Notes: a model not told the origin generated them from the sequence alone. Counted from the first letter of the stretch, positions 1 to 8,208 are shown. The stretch is DNA of 29,653 bases from Syntrophaceae bacterium UBA6078 (GCA_002428735.1 DIXO01000006.1:1-29653), one strand, 5' to 3'. Numbers and translations are program-made.

Positions 1-1416
1 AAGAGTATCACTTCTGTTCTCATAACCGCGCATGATTATCTCCTGTTATTCCAAGATATTATGCGCTGCACTCTATCACAAAACGGAGAAATTTACGACA
101 CGTTATCGGAAAAGTTTTTCAACAACCTGCTAGAGCATCACAGCAATTTTGAACCAAAGGAAGAAGATCATCGATCAAGGCTGGCATCGGAGAACTGGGA
201 CGCGCCGCTTATCGTTACTACCAATGTCCAATTCTTCGAGTCGTTGTACCGCGTCCGGTCATCAAGGTGCAGAAAGATTCACAACATAGCAAATGCTGTT
301 GTTATTCTTGATGAAGCACAAATGTTACCGGTGCCTTTGCTTAGGCCATGCATTGAGGTACTCAGGGAGCTTGCATCTTCCTACCGGACATCAATAGTGT
401 TATGCACGGCAACTCAACCCGCTTTGTCCACAACGGAAGCCTTCAAAGACGGTTTGGAAGGAGTGTGTGAGATTATTCCCGACCCAGATAAGCTCTACAG
501 TGAATTTAAACGGGTTCGAATAGAAAAACTACCAGCGATATCCGACGATGAATTGGTAGACAGGCTAAGCAAACATGAGCAAGTCCTGTGTGTTGTTAAT
601 ACGAGAAGGCATGCAAGGGGTATCTTCGAGCGCATCTGCGACCGGGTAGAAGGATGCTATCACCTGAGCGCGTTGATGTGTCCTGAGCACAGGACGAAAA
701 CCCTCGACAAGATAAGATCGGCGCTCCGCAAGGGTGATCCATGCCGGGTTGTCAGTACTCAGTTAATAGAAGCGGGAGTCGACATTGACTTTCCCGTTGT
801 ATTTCGTTCGGCTGCGGGTATTGATTCCATAGCTCAGGCGGCGGGCCGTTGTAACAGGGAGGGGAAGCTCCCTGAGGGTGGACAGGTTTTTGTCTTTTCA
901 CCTGAACATGAGCTGCCTCCAGGATACTTTAGGCAGACGGCCCAGAATGCCGAAATGGTAATACGGCACCACGATGATATTCTGTCACTGGGCGCGGTAA
1001 ACGAATATTTTCGAACACTGTACTGGATGAAAGGGGAAAGATTGGATGAATATGGGATACTGAAGGATCTGGAAGAGGGTGCCAAAGATGGGGATTTTCC
1101 CTTTAGGGTTGTTGATGAAAAGTTCAAACTTATAAGGGAGGAAACTGAATCTATTATTATTCCCTGGAATAAGGATGCAGAGGCAGTCATTCGCGGTTTG
1201 CGCTATTCTGAGTTCCCCGCGTCGTTTGCCAGACAGGCCCAGCGGTTCACCGTGCAGGTGTACCCACAGATATTGAGCAGTCTGGAGTCTGTCGGCAGTG
1301 TCGAGCGCCTGCATGATCAGTATTGCGTGTTAACCAATATGGATATTTATCGGGACGACCTGGGACTTTGTCCCGAGGACCCGACCTTTCACGAAGTTGA
1401 AAATTTGATATCTTGA
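1..1416 (+). CDS. cas3: CRISPR-associated helicase/nuclease Cas3, type I-C (5' partial)
   Basis: This is the C-terminal part of Cas3, the ATP-dependent helicase-nuclease that is recruited by Cascade and degrades target DNA. The frame is open to base 1 and the first ATG is at 61. Recognisable Cas3 sequence begins about at the SQNGEIY segment. Visible SF2 motifs, numbered from the ATG at 61, are LEHHSNFE (24-31), the Walker B-like box ILDEAQMLP (82-90, DEAQ as is common in I-C Cas3), motif III CTATQPAL (115-122), VVNTRRHAR, QLIEAGVDIDFPVV and motif VI QAAGRCNREG. The HD nuclease domain and Walker A, which normally occupy the first 300 or so residues, are absent. The first 20 codons (bases 1-60) do not look like Cas3, so the edge may carry an error or a rearrangement. 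cas5c follows after 44 bases. The family call is secure; the true 5' end is unknown. Confidence 0.93.
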   Translation, partial: KSITSVLITAHDYLLLFQDIMRCTLSQNGEIYDTLSEKFFNNLLEHHSNFEPKEEDHRSRLASENWDAPLIVTTNVQFFESLYRVRSSRCRKIHNIANAVVILDEAQMLPVPLLRPCIEVLRELASSYRTSIVLCTATQPALSTTEAFKDGLEGVCEIIPDPDKLYSEFKRVRIEKLPAISDDELVDRLSKHEQVLCVVNTRRHARGIFERICDRVEGCYHLSALMCPEHRTKTLDKIRSALRKGDPCRVVSTQLIEAGVDIDFPVVFRSAAGIDSIAQAAGRCNREGKLPEGGQVFVFSPEHELPPGYFRQTAQNAEMVIRHHDDILSLGAVNEYFRTLYWMKGERLDEYGILKDLEEGAKDGDFPFRVVDEKFKLIREETESIIIPWNKDAEAVIRGLRYSEFPASFARQAQRFTVQVYPQILSSLESVGSVERLHDQYCVLTNMDIYRDDLGLCPEDPTFHEVENLIS

Positions 1417-1460
1417 TTATTGTCGGTTTACACAAAAGTAACAGGAAAGGAGGTGATTGA

Positions 1461-2114
1461 ATGTCGTACGGAGTGAAGTTAAAAGTGTGGGGGCCGTACG
1501 CCTGTTTTACACGACCGGAGATGAAGGTGGAACGGGTCAGCTATGATGTAATGACGCCGTCGGCCGCTCGTGGAATCCTTGAGGCGATTTACTGGAAGCC
1601 GTCGATTGCTTGGAAAGTGGATCGCATTCACGTTCTCAAACCGATCCGGTTTGACAACATACGGCGGAACGAACTTGCGGGCAAACTTCCGCCCGGCACG
1701 ATCAGGAAGGCAATGAATGATGGCATCAGCCCTGTCGAAACCTTTATTGAAGAGGATCGGCAGCAACGCACGGCAATGGTGCTTCGAGATGTGTCCTACG
1801 TAATTGAGGCGCATTTTGAATTCACCGGTCACGAAGACAACAACGAGGCCAAACATAAAGAAATCTTTGAGCGCCGGGCTGGAAAGGGGCAGTGCTTCCA
1901 CCATCCCTATCTTGGTTGTCGTGAATTCCCCGCTCAGTTTGAACCGGTAAGCGAGGATATCCCTCGATCAGAGCTTGACGGGCATCAAGATCTGGGCTGG
2001 ATGCTGCACGACATGGATTTTGAAAATGATATGGAAGCGAAGTTTTTCAGGGCACAGATGCGCAACGGGATTATCGATATCCCCCCGTTCAATGGGAAGG
2101 CGGTGATATCATGA
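1461..2114 (+). CDS. cas5c: Cas5c (Cas5d) crRNA-processing endoribonuclease, type I-C
   Basis: Cas5c replaces Cas6 in type I-C systems. It cuts the repeat 3' of its hairpin and stays bound to the crRNA 5' handle within Cascade. The protein is 217 aa, a normal length. It opens with the family signature VKLKVWGPYACFTRPEMKVE (6-25) and SYDVMTPSAARGILEAIYWK. Y44 and the pair K131-H132 in EAKHKEIFERR fit the catalytic Tyr and Lys-His known from Bacillus halodurans Cas5d. GQCFHHPYLGCREFPA (143-158) is also diagnostic. The start is fixed by a strong Shine-Dalgarno, AGGAGGTGA, a few bases upstream of ATG 1461. The stop overlaps the cas8c start as ATGA (2111-2114), so the two are probably translationally coupled. 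Confidence 0.97.
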   Translation: MSYGVKLKVWGPYACFTRPEMKVERVSYDVMTPSAARGILEAIYWKPSIAWKVDRIHVLKPIRFDNIRRNELAGKLPPGTIRKAMNDGISPVETFIEEDRQQRTAMVLRDVSYVIEAHFEFTGHEDNNEAKHKEIFERRAGKGQCFHHPYLGCREFPAQFEPVSEDIPRSELDGHQDLGWMLHDMDFENDMEAKFFRAQMRNGIIDIPPFNGKAVIS

Positions 2115-3832
2115 TTCTCCAAGCGTTAAACGGTTATTATGAAAGGCTGCGAGACAATGCCGATGTGGACATTCCTCTCTTGGGGTTCAGTTCTCAAAAA
2201 ATTCACTTTGCGCTACTCCTGAACCGTAACGGAAAATTACTGCAAGTTCTTGACCTGAGAGAGCCGCAGGGAAATAAGTTGCTGCCAAAACAGATGATTG
2301 TTCCCGAACCCGTAATTAGGACCAGCAGTAAAATTAGTGCCAACTTTCTCTGGGATAATACGGGATATGTGCTCGGAGCAGACAACAAGGGAAAGCGGGA
2401 ACGAACCAGAGAGACGTTCGAAGCATTCAAAAGACTGCATCATCATATCGGTGATAGGATCGATGATGAGGGGATTGCTGCTGTCCTTAGATTTCTCGAT
2501 TCGTGGGATCCTTTAAATGCGTCAAATCTGGATTATTGGGACGACATGGTAAAAGGGGCGAACCTGACCTTTCGTTTGGACGGTGAATTCGGGTACATCC
2601 ATGATCGTCCGAAGGTAAAGACGGCCTGGTTGAAGCACTATACCGAGAACGGCTCAGGCGTGATTGCCACATGTCTTGTCTGCGGAGAGGAAAAGCCTGT
2701 TGCCCGCCTGCACCCCAAAATCAAGGGGGTGAAAGGTGCCCAATCAATGGGTGCTTCCATCATCTCCTTCAATCTTGATGCCTCCGAATCTTATGGCAAA
2801 GAACAAAGTTTCAATGCGCCGGTCAGCGAAGAGATTGCTTTCAACTATACGACGGCACTGAATCATCTCCTTCTCTTTGACAGCCGTCAGAAGATTCAGA
2901 TAGCGGACGCAGCGACTGTTTTCTGGACGGAGCGTGAATCGCCGGTCGAGGGTTTTATGGGTCTGATCCTGAATCCTCAGGATGACACCGGTGATTTGAA
3001 GGATGTTCGTGATTTTCTGGAGGCCGTTCGCGACGGAAAGAAGCTACCGGAAGAACTCGGCGATACCGGTATGAAATTCTATATTCTCGGTCTTTCGCCT
3101 AATGCGTCTCGACTTTCCGTTCGCTTCTGGCATGTCAGCACGGTAGGAGATATCAGTGCCAAAATCGGTCAGCACTTCAGAGATCTTTCTATTATCAGGA
3201 ACTATGAAAGCGATCCGGAATTCCCCGCCCTGTGGCAGCTTTTACGGGAAACGGCGGTGCTGAGAAAATTCGAGAACATCTCTCCGGTTCTTTCCGGGTC
3301 GGTTATGCGATCTATTCTGACGGGTGCGTCCTATCCCCAGAGTCTGATGACCTCAATAATAGTTCGGATACGGGCGGATCAGGAGGTAAACTATCTGCGT
3401 GTCGCGATGATCAAGGCATGCCTTGTCAGAAAATACCGCATTCAACAGATTGAAAAGGAGGTCACCATGGTATTGGATAAAAACAACTCTAACATCGCCT
3501 ACAGGCTGGGACGGCTTTTCGCCGTCCTTGAAAAGGCCCAGCGGGACGCCATTCCGGGAGCCAACACAACTATCAAGGATAGCTTCTACGGCTCGGCATC
3601 TGCAACTCCCCGTACGGTTTTCCCCCGATTGCTCAGACTCGCGCAGCACCATATACAGAAGGCGGAATATGGCCGGAGCACGGACAAGATGATTGAGGAG
3701 ATCATGCAGGATATTCGGGTATTCCCCGCTCATTTGAGTTTAGACGATCAGGGCCTGTTTGCGATCGGGTATTACCACCAGCGAAAGGATTTTTACACTA
3801 AAGCAGATAAAAAGGAGGATAACAATGAGTAA
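2111..3832 (+). CDS. cas8c: Cas8c (Csd1) large subunit of the type I-C Cascade
   Basis: This is the large subunit, which recognises the PAM and holds the R-loop. The 573-aa length is typical of Csd1. The N-terminus MILQALNGYYERL and the segment TAWLKHYTENGSGVIATCLV followed by CGEEKPVARLHPKIKGVKG are family signatures, with a CxxC pair at C188/C191 that may be part of a metal-binding site. SMGASIISFN (212-221) is another conserved block. The gene starts inside the cas5c stop (ATGA overlap) and ends 8 bases inside cas7c. A strong internal ribosome-binding site near codon 453 gives a separate small subunit, Cas11c (own entry). Confidence 0.96.
   Translation: MILQALNGYYERLRDNADVDIPLLGFSSQKIHFALLLNRNGKLLQVLDLREPQGNKLLPKQMIVPEPVIRTSSKISANFLWDNTGYVLGADNKGKRERTRETFEAFKRLHHHIGDRIDDEGIAAVLRFLDSWDPLNASNLDYWDDMVKGANLTFRLDGEFGYIHDRPKVKTAWLKHYTENGSGVIATCLVCGEEKPVARLHPKIKGVKGAQSMGASIISFNLDASESYGKEQSFNAPVSEEIAFNYTTALNHLLLFDSRQKIQIADAATVFWTERESPVEGFMGLILNPQDDTGDLKDVRDFLEAVRDGKKLPEELGDTGMKFYILGLSPNASRLSVRFWHVSTVGDISAKIGQHFRDLSIIRNYESDPEFPALWQLLRETAVLRKFENISPVLSGSVMRSILTGASYPQSLMTSIIVRIRADQEVNYLRVAMIKACLVRKYRIQQIEKEVTMVLDKNNSNIAYRLGRLFAVLEKAQRDAIPGANTTIKDSFYGSASATPRTVFPRLLRLAQHHIQKAEYGRSTDKMIEEIMQDIRVFPAHLSLDDQGLFAIGYYHQRKDFYTKADKKEDNNE
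3467..3832 (+). CDS. cas11c: Cas11c small subunit from an internal start in cas8c
   Basis: In type I-C systems the small subunit Cas11c is made by internal translation initiation near the 3' end of cas8c (established for this subtype). Here AAAAGGAGG lies at 3454-3462, followed by TCACC and an in-frame ATG at 3467, which is codon 453 of cas8c. The product would be 121 aa, starting MVLDKNNSNIAYRLGRLFAV, a size and helical character that fit Cas11c. It shares its stop with cas8c and overlaps the cas7c start. Such a strong Shine-Dalgarno in the middle of a coding region is hard to explain otherwise. Expression itself cannot be seen from sequence. Confidence 0.85.
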   Translation: MVLDKNNSNIAYRLGRLFAVLEKAQRDAIPGANTTIKDSFYGSASATPRTVFPRLLRLAQHHIQKAEYGRSTDKMIEEIMQDIRVFPAHLSLDDQGLFAIGYYHQRKDFYTKADKKEDNNE

Positions 3833-4712
3833 TCCCATACAAAACCGCTACGAGTTTGTGTATCTCTTTGATGTGGAAAACGGCAACCCCAATGGTGATC
3901 CCGATGCAGGCAATATGCCCCGGATTGACCCGGAAACAAGTTATGGGCTTGTGACGGATGTATGCCTGAAGCGGAAAATTCGAAACTACGTTGATATTGT
4001 CAAGGGAAATAAACCACCTTATGAAATATATGTCAAAGAAAAAGCCATTCTTAACAGACAACACGACAAAGCATACATAAACAATCCGGATATAGAACGA
4101 CCAGCATCAAAGAAATTACCCAAGAAACAAGAAGAGGCTAAGAAAATAACGAAGTGGATGTGCGATAACTTTTTTGATGTTCGGACTTTTGGGGCAGTTA
4201 TGATGACGGAGGTGAATTGCGGTCAGGTGCGCGGCCCAGTCCAGTTAAATTTTGCCCGCAGTATCGAGCCGATAGTACCGATGGAGGTTAGCATTACACG
4301 TATGGCGGTAACTACAGAAAAAGAAGCCGAACAGCAAAGCGGTGATAATCGAACAATGGGACGGAAGCATATCGTTCCCTATGCTCTGTATCGAGCGGAA
4401 GGCTATATCTCGGCCCACTTAGCTGCTCAGACTGGTTTCTCCGAGGATGATCTTAATTTGCTGTGGGATGCCCTTGTTAACGCGTTTGAGCATGATCACT
4501 CCGCGGCCCGAGGCAAGATGAGTGCACGCAAACTGTTTGTCTTTAAACATGGTTCGATGCTCGGAAATGCTCCGGCCCACACATTGTTTGATCTTGTGTC
4601 GATTCGGCGTTCAACGGATAGAGGAATTCCAGCACGTGCATTTTCCGACTACGCTATTGAGATTGAGAAGAACAATGTACCGCAAGGTGTAACTATCGAA
4701 GAGAAGGTTTAG
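3825..4712 (+). CDS. cas7c: Cas7c (Csd2) crRNA-backbone subunit, type I-C
   Basis: Several copies of this RRM-fold protein form the backbone along the crRNA in Cascade. The start is ATG 3825 (MSNPIQNRYEFVYLFDVENG), preceded by AAAGGAGGATAAC. An in-frame ATG at 3759 lies inside cas8c and has no such site. The product is 295 aa. Family signatures are the N-terminal VENGNPNGDPDAGNMPRIDP, VTDVCLKRKIRNYV, and DVRTFGAVM in the middle. The start ATGAGTAA overlaps the cas8c stop by 8 bases. In a standard I-C operon cas4 would follow at once. Here 255 non-coding bases and a fic gene intervene. Confidence 0.97.
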   Translation: MSNPIQNRYEFVYLFDVENGNPNGDPDAGNMPRIDPETSYGLVTDVCLKRKIRNYVDIVKGNKPPYEIYVKEKAILNRQHDKAYINNPDIERPASKKLPKKQEEAKKITKWMCDNFFDVRTFGAVMMTEVNCGQVRGPVQLNFARSIEPIVPMEVSITRMAVTTEKEAEQQSGDNRTMGRKHIVPYALYRAEGYISAHLAAQTGFSEDDLNLLWDALVNAFEHDHSAARGKMSARKLFVFKHGSMLGNAPAHTLFDLVSIRRSTDRGIPARAFSDYAIEIEKNNVPQGVTIEEKV

Positions 4713-4791
4713 GAGAAAATCTCTTGGGAACGGACGGCTGGTCCGTATGTAGACCTCAATCGGAATACGCGCCGATGGAGAAGATCTCTTG
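4712..4791. repeat. Pair of near-identical 15-bp direct repeats after cas7c
   Basis: GGAGAAAATCTCTTG (4712-4726) and GGAGAAGATCTCTTG (4777-4791) differ at one base and lie 65 bases apart. Each holds a small inverted repeat, GAGA-ARA-TCTC. They sit in the 255-base gap between cas7c and fic and overlap no convincing gene. They could be binding sites for a regulator, possibly the winged-helix domain of the downstream Fic protein, or traces of the insertion that separated cas7c from cas4. The repeats are seen; the role is a guess. Confidence 0.5.
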
Positions 4792-4837
4792 CGAGGTGAT
4801 CGAGAGAACTGCGCGGTTGCAAAGCAGCCATTTTTCC

Positions 4838-4866
4838 CGGTTCCCTTCTTTGTCGTAAAGGAACCG
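4838..4866. other. Hairpin in the cas7c-fic gap
   Basis: CGGTTCC (4838-4844) pairs with GGAACCG (4860-4866). Two more pairs (TT/AA) extend the stem after one mismatch. No T-run follows, so it is not a classic intrinsic terminator. It may reduce read-through from cas genes into fic, or stabilise the upstream cas mRNA. Confidence 0.4.
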
Positions 4867-4967
4867 CTGAAAGTAGAGAGAGGCACACCTTCGATCGCAA
4901 AGGACGGGATTGCTTACGGATCAATTGTCCTGAATTCCCGGATGACCATTAAAGGAGTATTGTTGGG

Positions 4968-6014
4968 ATGACAACTTTAAAGCGATTCATGGCGGGTCTC
5001 GATACGATTCCTGTGACGACATCGTGGTATCTGTCGGACATCGGTGAAGCGAAAGGCAGGCAGGAGCTTTACAAACGTCAGTCGCCGCAGAGATTAAAGT
5101 CGCTGAAAGAACATGCCCTTATTGAGAGTGCGGTGTCATCGAACCGCATTGAAGGTGTTGAGGTCGATAAAAAACGCATCGGCACCATTATCTTCGGCAA
5201 ATCGCTTCTTCACGACCGGTCGGAGGAAGAGATTCGGGGCTATCGGGAGGCGCTCAATCTCATACATGATACGGGGGCGAAGTTGTCCATTGCGGAAAAC
5301 ACCTGCAAAAAGTTGCATGCTCTAACGCGCGGCGAGATATGGGACGCCGGCAGATACAGAGAAAAAGATAGCGACATAATCGAAAAACGTCAGGATGGCA
5401 CATCCGTAATAAGGTTTCGCACCGTTCCGGCGGGTAAAATTCCTCTCTTCATGAAAGAACTGGTTGATCTATGGCGGGAATGCATCAGTAGAGCGAAGAT
5501 TCCTCCACTGATAGCGTTGGCGGCATTCAATCTGGATTTTTTGTGCATACACCCGTTCCGCGACGGAAACGGCAGGGTGTCCCGGCTGCTGATGCTTCTT
5601 CAGTCCTATCATCTCGGAATCGATGTCGGCAGATATATAAGCCTCGAACGCCTTATCGAACAGAACAAGGAAAGATATTACGAAACATTAAGGCTGAGCT
5701 CGGAAGGCTGGCACGAAGGCGGACACGATCCGTGGCATTATATCAACTTTGTCGGGTTCATACTCAAGAGCGCTTATAAGGAATTTGAAGAAAGGCTGAG
5801 CAGAGCGCCTCAACCACGGGGTGAGAAGACAGCAATGATTTATGACGCGGTCAAGATTTTTTCCGGAGATTTCAGTGTTGCCGATATACTGCGGAAATGC
5901 CCCGGTGTCGGTATTGATATGATACGCAGGGTGCTCAAAGATCTTCAGTCGCAAGGGGTTGTTGAGTGTCTTGGCCGGGGTAGAAATGCAAAATGGAATA
6001 AAACCGGGAATTAG
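4968..6014 (+). CDS. Fic-domain protein with C-terminal winged helix (probable AMP-transferase), inside the cas operon
   Basis: Fic enzymes usually move AMP from ATP to a hydroxyl on a target protein. The 348-aa product has the full active motif HPFRDGNGR (195-203), with the catalytic His, the metal-binding acidic residue and the Arg. An N-terminal inhibitory helix motif, SSNRIEG (58-63: S, then E62-G63), marks it as a self-inhibited class II Fic. The last 60 or so residues (VADILRKCPGVGIDMIRRVL, then a basic turn) look like a winged helix. The start ATG 4968 follows AAAGGAG. The gene lies between cas7c and cas4 on the same strand, where no cas accessory is usual, and after its TAG the same frame continues with a GNK-type repeat (see finding). 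The target is unknown: it could be a regulator, a toxin-like guard, or an unrelated insertion. Confidence 0.9.
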   Translation: MTTLKRFMAGLDTIPVTTSWYLSDIGEAKGRQELYKRQSPQRLKSLKEHALIESAVSSNRIEGVEVDKKRIGTIIFGKSLLHDRSEEEIRGYREALNLIHDTGAKLSIAENTCKKLHALTRGEIWDAGRYREKDSDIIEKRQDGTSVIRFRTVPAGKIPLFMKELVDLWRECISRAKIPPLIALAAFNLDFLCIHPFRDGNGRVSRLLMLLQSYHLGIDVGRYISLERLIEQNKERYYETLRLSSEGWHEGGHDPWHYINFVGFILKSAYKEFEERLSRAPQPRGEKTAMIYDAVKIFSGDFSVADILRKCPGVGIDMIRRVLKDLQSQGVVECLGRGRNAKWNKTGN

Positions 6015-6060
6015 GTAATACCAATTAATATGGGTAATAAATTAGGTAACAAGAGGTAAT

Positions 6061-6693
6061 ATGTACACCGAAGACGACCTCCTTCCCTTATCCGCCCTGC
6101 AGCATCTTATCTTCTGCGAACGGCAGTGCGCCCTGATCCATATCGAGCAGGCGTGGGCTGAGAACCTTTTCACCGCCGAGGGAAGGATCATGCATGAGCG
6201 TGTACATGAAGAAGGGAGCGAATCAAGGGGTGATATCCGGATTAAACGCGGGGCGCCCCTTCGATCCTTGCGGCTGGGGCTGATCGGAAAGGCGGATGTT
6301 ATTGAATTTCATCGCCAGGCGGATGGCTCCTGGCAGCCGTTTCCTGTTGAATACAAAAGGGGGAAGCCGAAGAAGGATGACAGTGACCGGGTCCAGCTTT
6401 GTGCCCAGGCGCTGTGCCTGGAGGAGATGCTGAAAGTGTTTGTTCCTGATGGCGCGCTTTTTTATGGTAAGACAAGACGCAGGCTTGATTTTGCACTTGA
6501 TGGCACATTGAGGAAATTGACCGAAGAGACTGCAATGCGTTTGCATGAACTGATTGACTCCGGACGAACGCCGAAGCCGGTCTACGCAAAGAAGTGTGAC
6601 AGTTGTTCTTTGGTTGGTGTGTGTCTGCCGAAAACGATCGGAAAGAGGGGATCGGTACAGCGTTATTTATTGGGAGCAATGAGAGAGCCATGA
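6061..6693 (+). CDS. cas4: Cas4 exonuclease of the spacer acquisition module
   Basis: Cas4 is a RecB-like, iron-sulfur nuclease that trims prespacers and checks the PAM before Cas1-Cas2 integration. The product is 210 aa. Visible parts are C19 and C23 in IFCERQC, H45 in GRIMHERVHEEG, the metal-binding D79 (GKAD), E97 and K99 (VEYKRG), QLCAQALCLEE, and the C-terminal cluster C179, C182 and C188 (KKCDSCSLVGVC). The start ATG 6061 comes 46 bases after the fic stop, with AAGAGG close upstream. The stop overlaps the cas1 start (ATGA, 6690-6693). Confidence 0.97.
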   Translation: MYTEDDLLPLSALQHLIFCERQCALIHIEQAWAENLFTAEGRIMHERVHEEGSESRGDIRIKRGAPLRSLRLGLIGKADVIEFHRQADGSWQPFPVEYKRGKPKKDDSDRVQLCAQALCLEEMLKVFVPDGALFYGKTRRRLDFALDGTLRKLTEETAMRLHELIDSGRTPKPVYAKKCDSCSLVGVCLPKTIGKRGSVQRYLLGAMREP

Positions 6694-7721
6694 AACGACA
6701 TCTCAATACGCTTTTTGTCACGACGCAGGGCGCCTATCTCGCCAAAGAGGGGGAAACGGCTGTGGTGAAAGTTGATCAGGAGGTACGGCTGCGTGTCCCG
6801 ATTCACACCATCGGCGGGATTGTCTGCTTCGGGCAGATATCCGTCAGCCCTTTCCTGATGGGCTTTTGCGCCGAACGGGACGTGGCAATCAGCTTCTTGT
6901 CCGAGCATGGCAGGTTCCTGGCGCGGGTGCAGGGACCGGTATCCGGAAATGTTCTTCTCCGCAGGGAGCAGTACAGAAAAGCAGATGATCCGGACACATC
7001 CGTTGAAATGGCGAAGGCCGTGATCACCGGCAAGATTGCCAACTCCCGGACGGTCTTGCAGCGTGCATTGAGAGATCACGGCGATAAGGGCGGGGCGGAT
7101 GAGATTGAGCGCGCGTCGAAGCGGCTCTCCGCGTCTCTGAAATCGCTGGCCCTGGAAAAATCTCTGGATGCCGTGCGCGGCATCGAAGGGGATGCGGCGA
7201 ACATGTATTTCAGTGTATTCGATCATCTCATTACCTCTCAGAAAAAAGATTTTTCCTTTCATGAGCGGAGCCGACGACCTCCCCTGGACAAGGTGAACTG
7301 CCTCTTGTCTTTTTTGTATACCCTTGTCATGCATGATGTCCGCTCCGCCTTGGAATCGGTGGGGCTGGACCCGGCGGTCGGATTCCTGCACCGGGACCGC
7401 CCCGGGAGACCCGGCCTTGCCCTTGACCTGATGGAGGAATTCAGACCCTTCATGGCCGACAGGATGGCCCTTTCTCTGATCAACCTCTCACAGGTGCAGA
7501 AGAAGGGATTCGATGAAACCGAATCAGGGGCGATCCTGATGGACAATGAGACGCGAAAAACTCTTCTGATTGCTTATCAGAATCGGAAGCAGGACGAGAT
7601 TGTACACCCCTTTCTCAATGAAAAGGTGACTATCGGTCTGCTGTTCCACACGCAGGCCTTGCTGCTCGCCCGGTATCTGAGGGGCGACTTGGATGGATAT
7701 CCGCCATTTATCTGGAAGTAG
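6690..7721 (+). CDS. cas1: Cas1 integrase, type I-C
   Basis: Cas1 forms the integrase with Cas2 and inserts spacers at the leader end of the array. The chosen start is ATG 6690 (MKRHLNTLFVTTQGAYLAKE), giving 343 aa, the normal length. An upstream in-frame start at 6603 would lie inside cas4. The catalytic triad is visible as E166 in RGIEGDAANMYF, H234 in GFLHRDRPGRPGLALDL, and D246 in the same block. The gene overlaps cas4 by ATGA and cas2 follows after 11 bases, so cas4-cas1-cas2 form one coupled unit. Confidence 0.97.
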   Translation: MKRHLNTLFVTTQGAYLAKEGETAVVKVDQEVRLRVPIHTIGGIVCFGQISVSPFLMGFCAERDVAISFLSEHGRFLARVQGPVSGNVLLRREQYRKADDPDTSVEMAKAVITGKIANSRTVLQRALRDHGDKGGADEIERASKRLSASLKSLALEKSLDAVRGIEGDAANMYFSVFDHLITSQKKDFSFHERSRRPPLDKVNCLLSFLYTLVMHDVRSALESVGLDPAVGFLHRDRPGRPGLALDLMEEFRPFMADRMALSLINLSQVQKKGFDETESGAILMDNETRKTLLIAYQNRKQDEIVHPFLNEKVTIGLLFHTQALLLARYLRGDLDGYPPFIWK

Positions 7722-7732
7722 GGGGAACGAAC

Positions 7733-8023
7733 ATGTTTGTTCTTGTCAGTTATGATGTTGCTACCACCGAGGCTGGTGGGGCGCGTCGCTTGCGTCGGGT
7801 GGCGAAGGCATGTCTCGACTACGGACAGCGTGTTCAATATTCCGTTTTTGAGTGTATTATCGATCCGGCACAGTGGACGGCCCTTCGCCAGCGACTGATC
7901 AGTGAAATAGATCCCGAATCAGATAGCCTGAGATTCTATTATCTGGGATCCAACTGGAAGCGTCGCGTTGAACATGTAGGTGCCAAGGAGGGTATTGATC
8001 AGGAAGGGCCGCTGATAGCCTGA
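7733..8023 (+). CDS. cas2: Cas2, spacer acquisition subunit
   Basis: Cas2 is a small ferredoxin-fold dimer that holds two Cas1 dimers together. The 96-aa product starts MFVLVSYDVATTEAGG, with the conserved Asp at position 8, and continues with RLRRVAKACLDYGQRVQYSV and FECIID, as expected for the family. AGGGGGA lies upstream of ATG 7733. The leader and array begin about 185 bases after the stop. Confidence 0.97.
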   Translation: MFVLVSYDVATTEAGGARRLRRVAKACLDYGQRVQYSVFECIIDPAQWTALRQRLISEIDPESDSLRFYYLGSNWKRRVEHVGAKEGIDQEGPLIA

Positions 8024-8208
8024 TGGGGCATCCGCGAACCGGGAGCTCTCATAAATTTCCCAGGGGATTCGCACTGAGCTCAACCTATTGGAAATAAGGG
8101 TATTTAACAAATAGTTCTTTGACAATTGAATATAGTATGTGTTGAAAGAAGGCGGTTCGCAGGAAATGGTGATTTTCCGTTTTAGAATTGATTAGTTGTA
8201 GAGTAGTT
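8024..8208 (+). promoter_or_regulatory. CRISPR leader
   Basis: This 185-base stretch between cas2 and the first repeat is AT-rich towards the array and holds no gene. TTGACA at 8119-8124 could be a -35 element for pre-crRNA transcription, but no good -10 stands at the right distance. The position next to cas2 and the clean first repeat mark this as the leader end, where new spacers enter, so spacer 1 is the youngest. Confidence 0.75.

Noticed and set aside
4713..4967. A CreTA-like RNA toxin/antitoxin guard, looked for as a degenerate repeat in the cas gap.
   Set aside because: No string resembling both ends of the CRISPR repeat was found on either strand.
4789..4971. 60-aa open frame ahead of fic.
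   Set aside because: No recognisable domain; overlaps the hairpin; probably chance.
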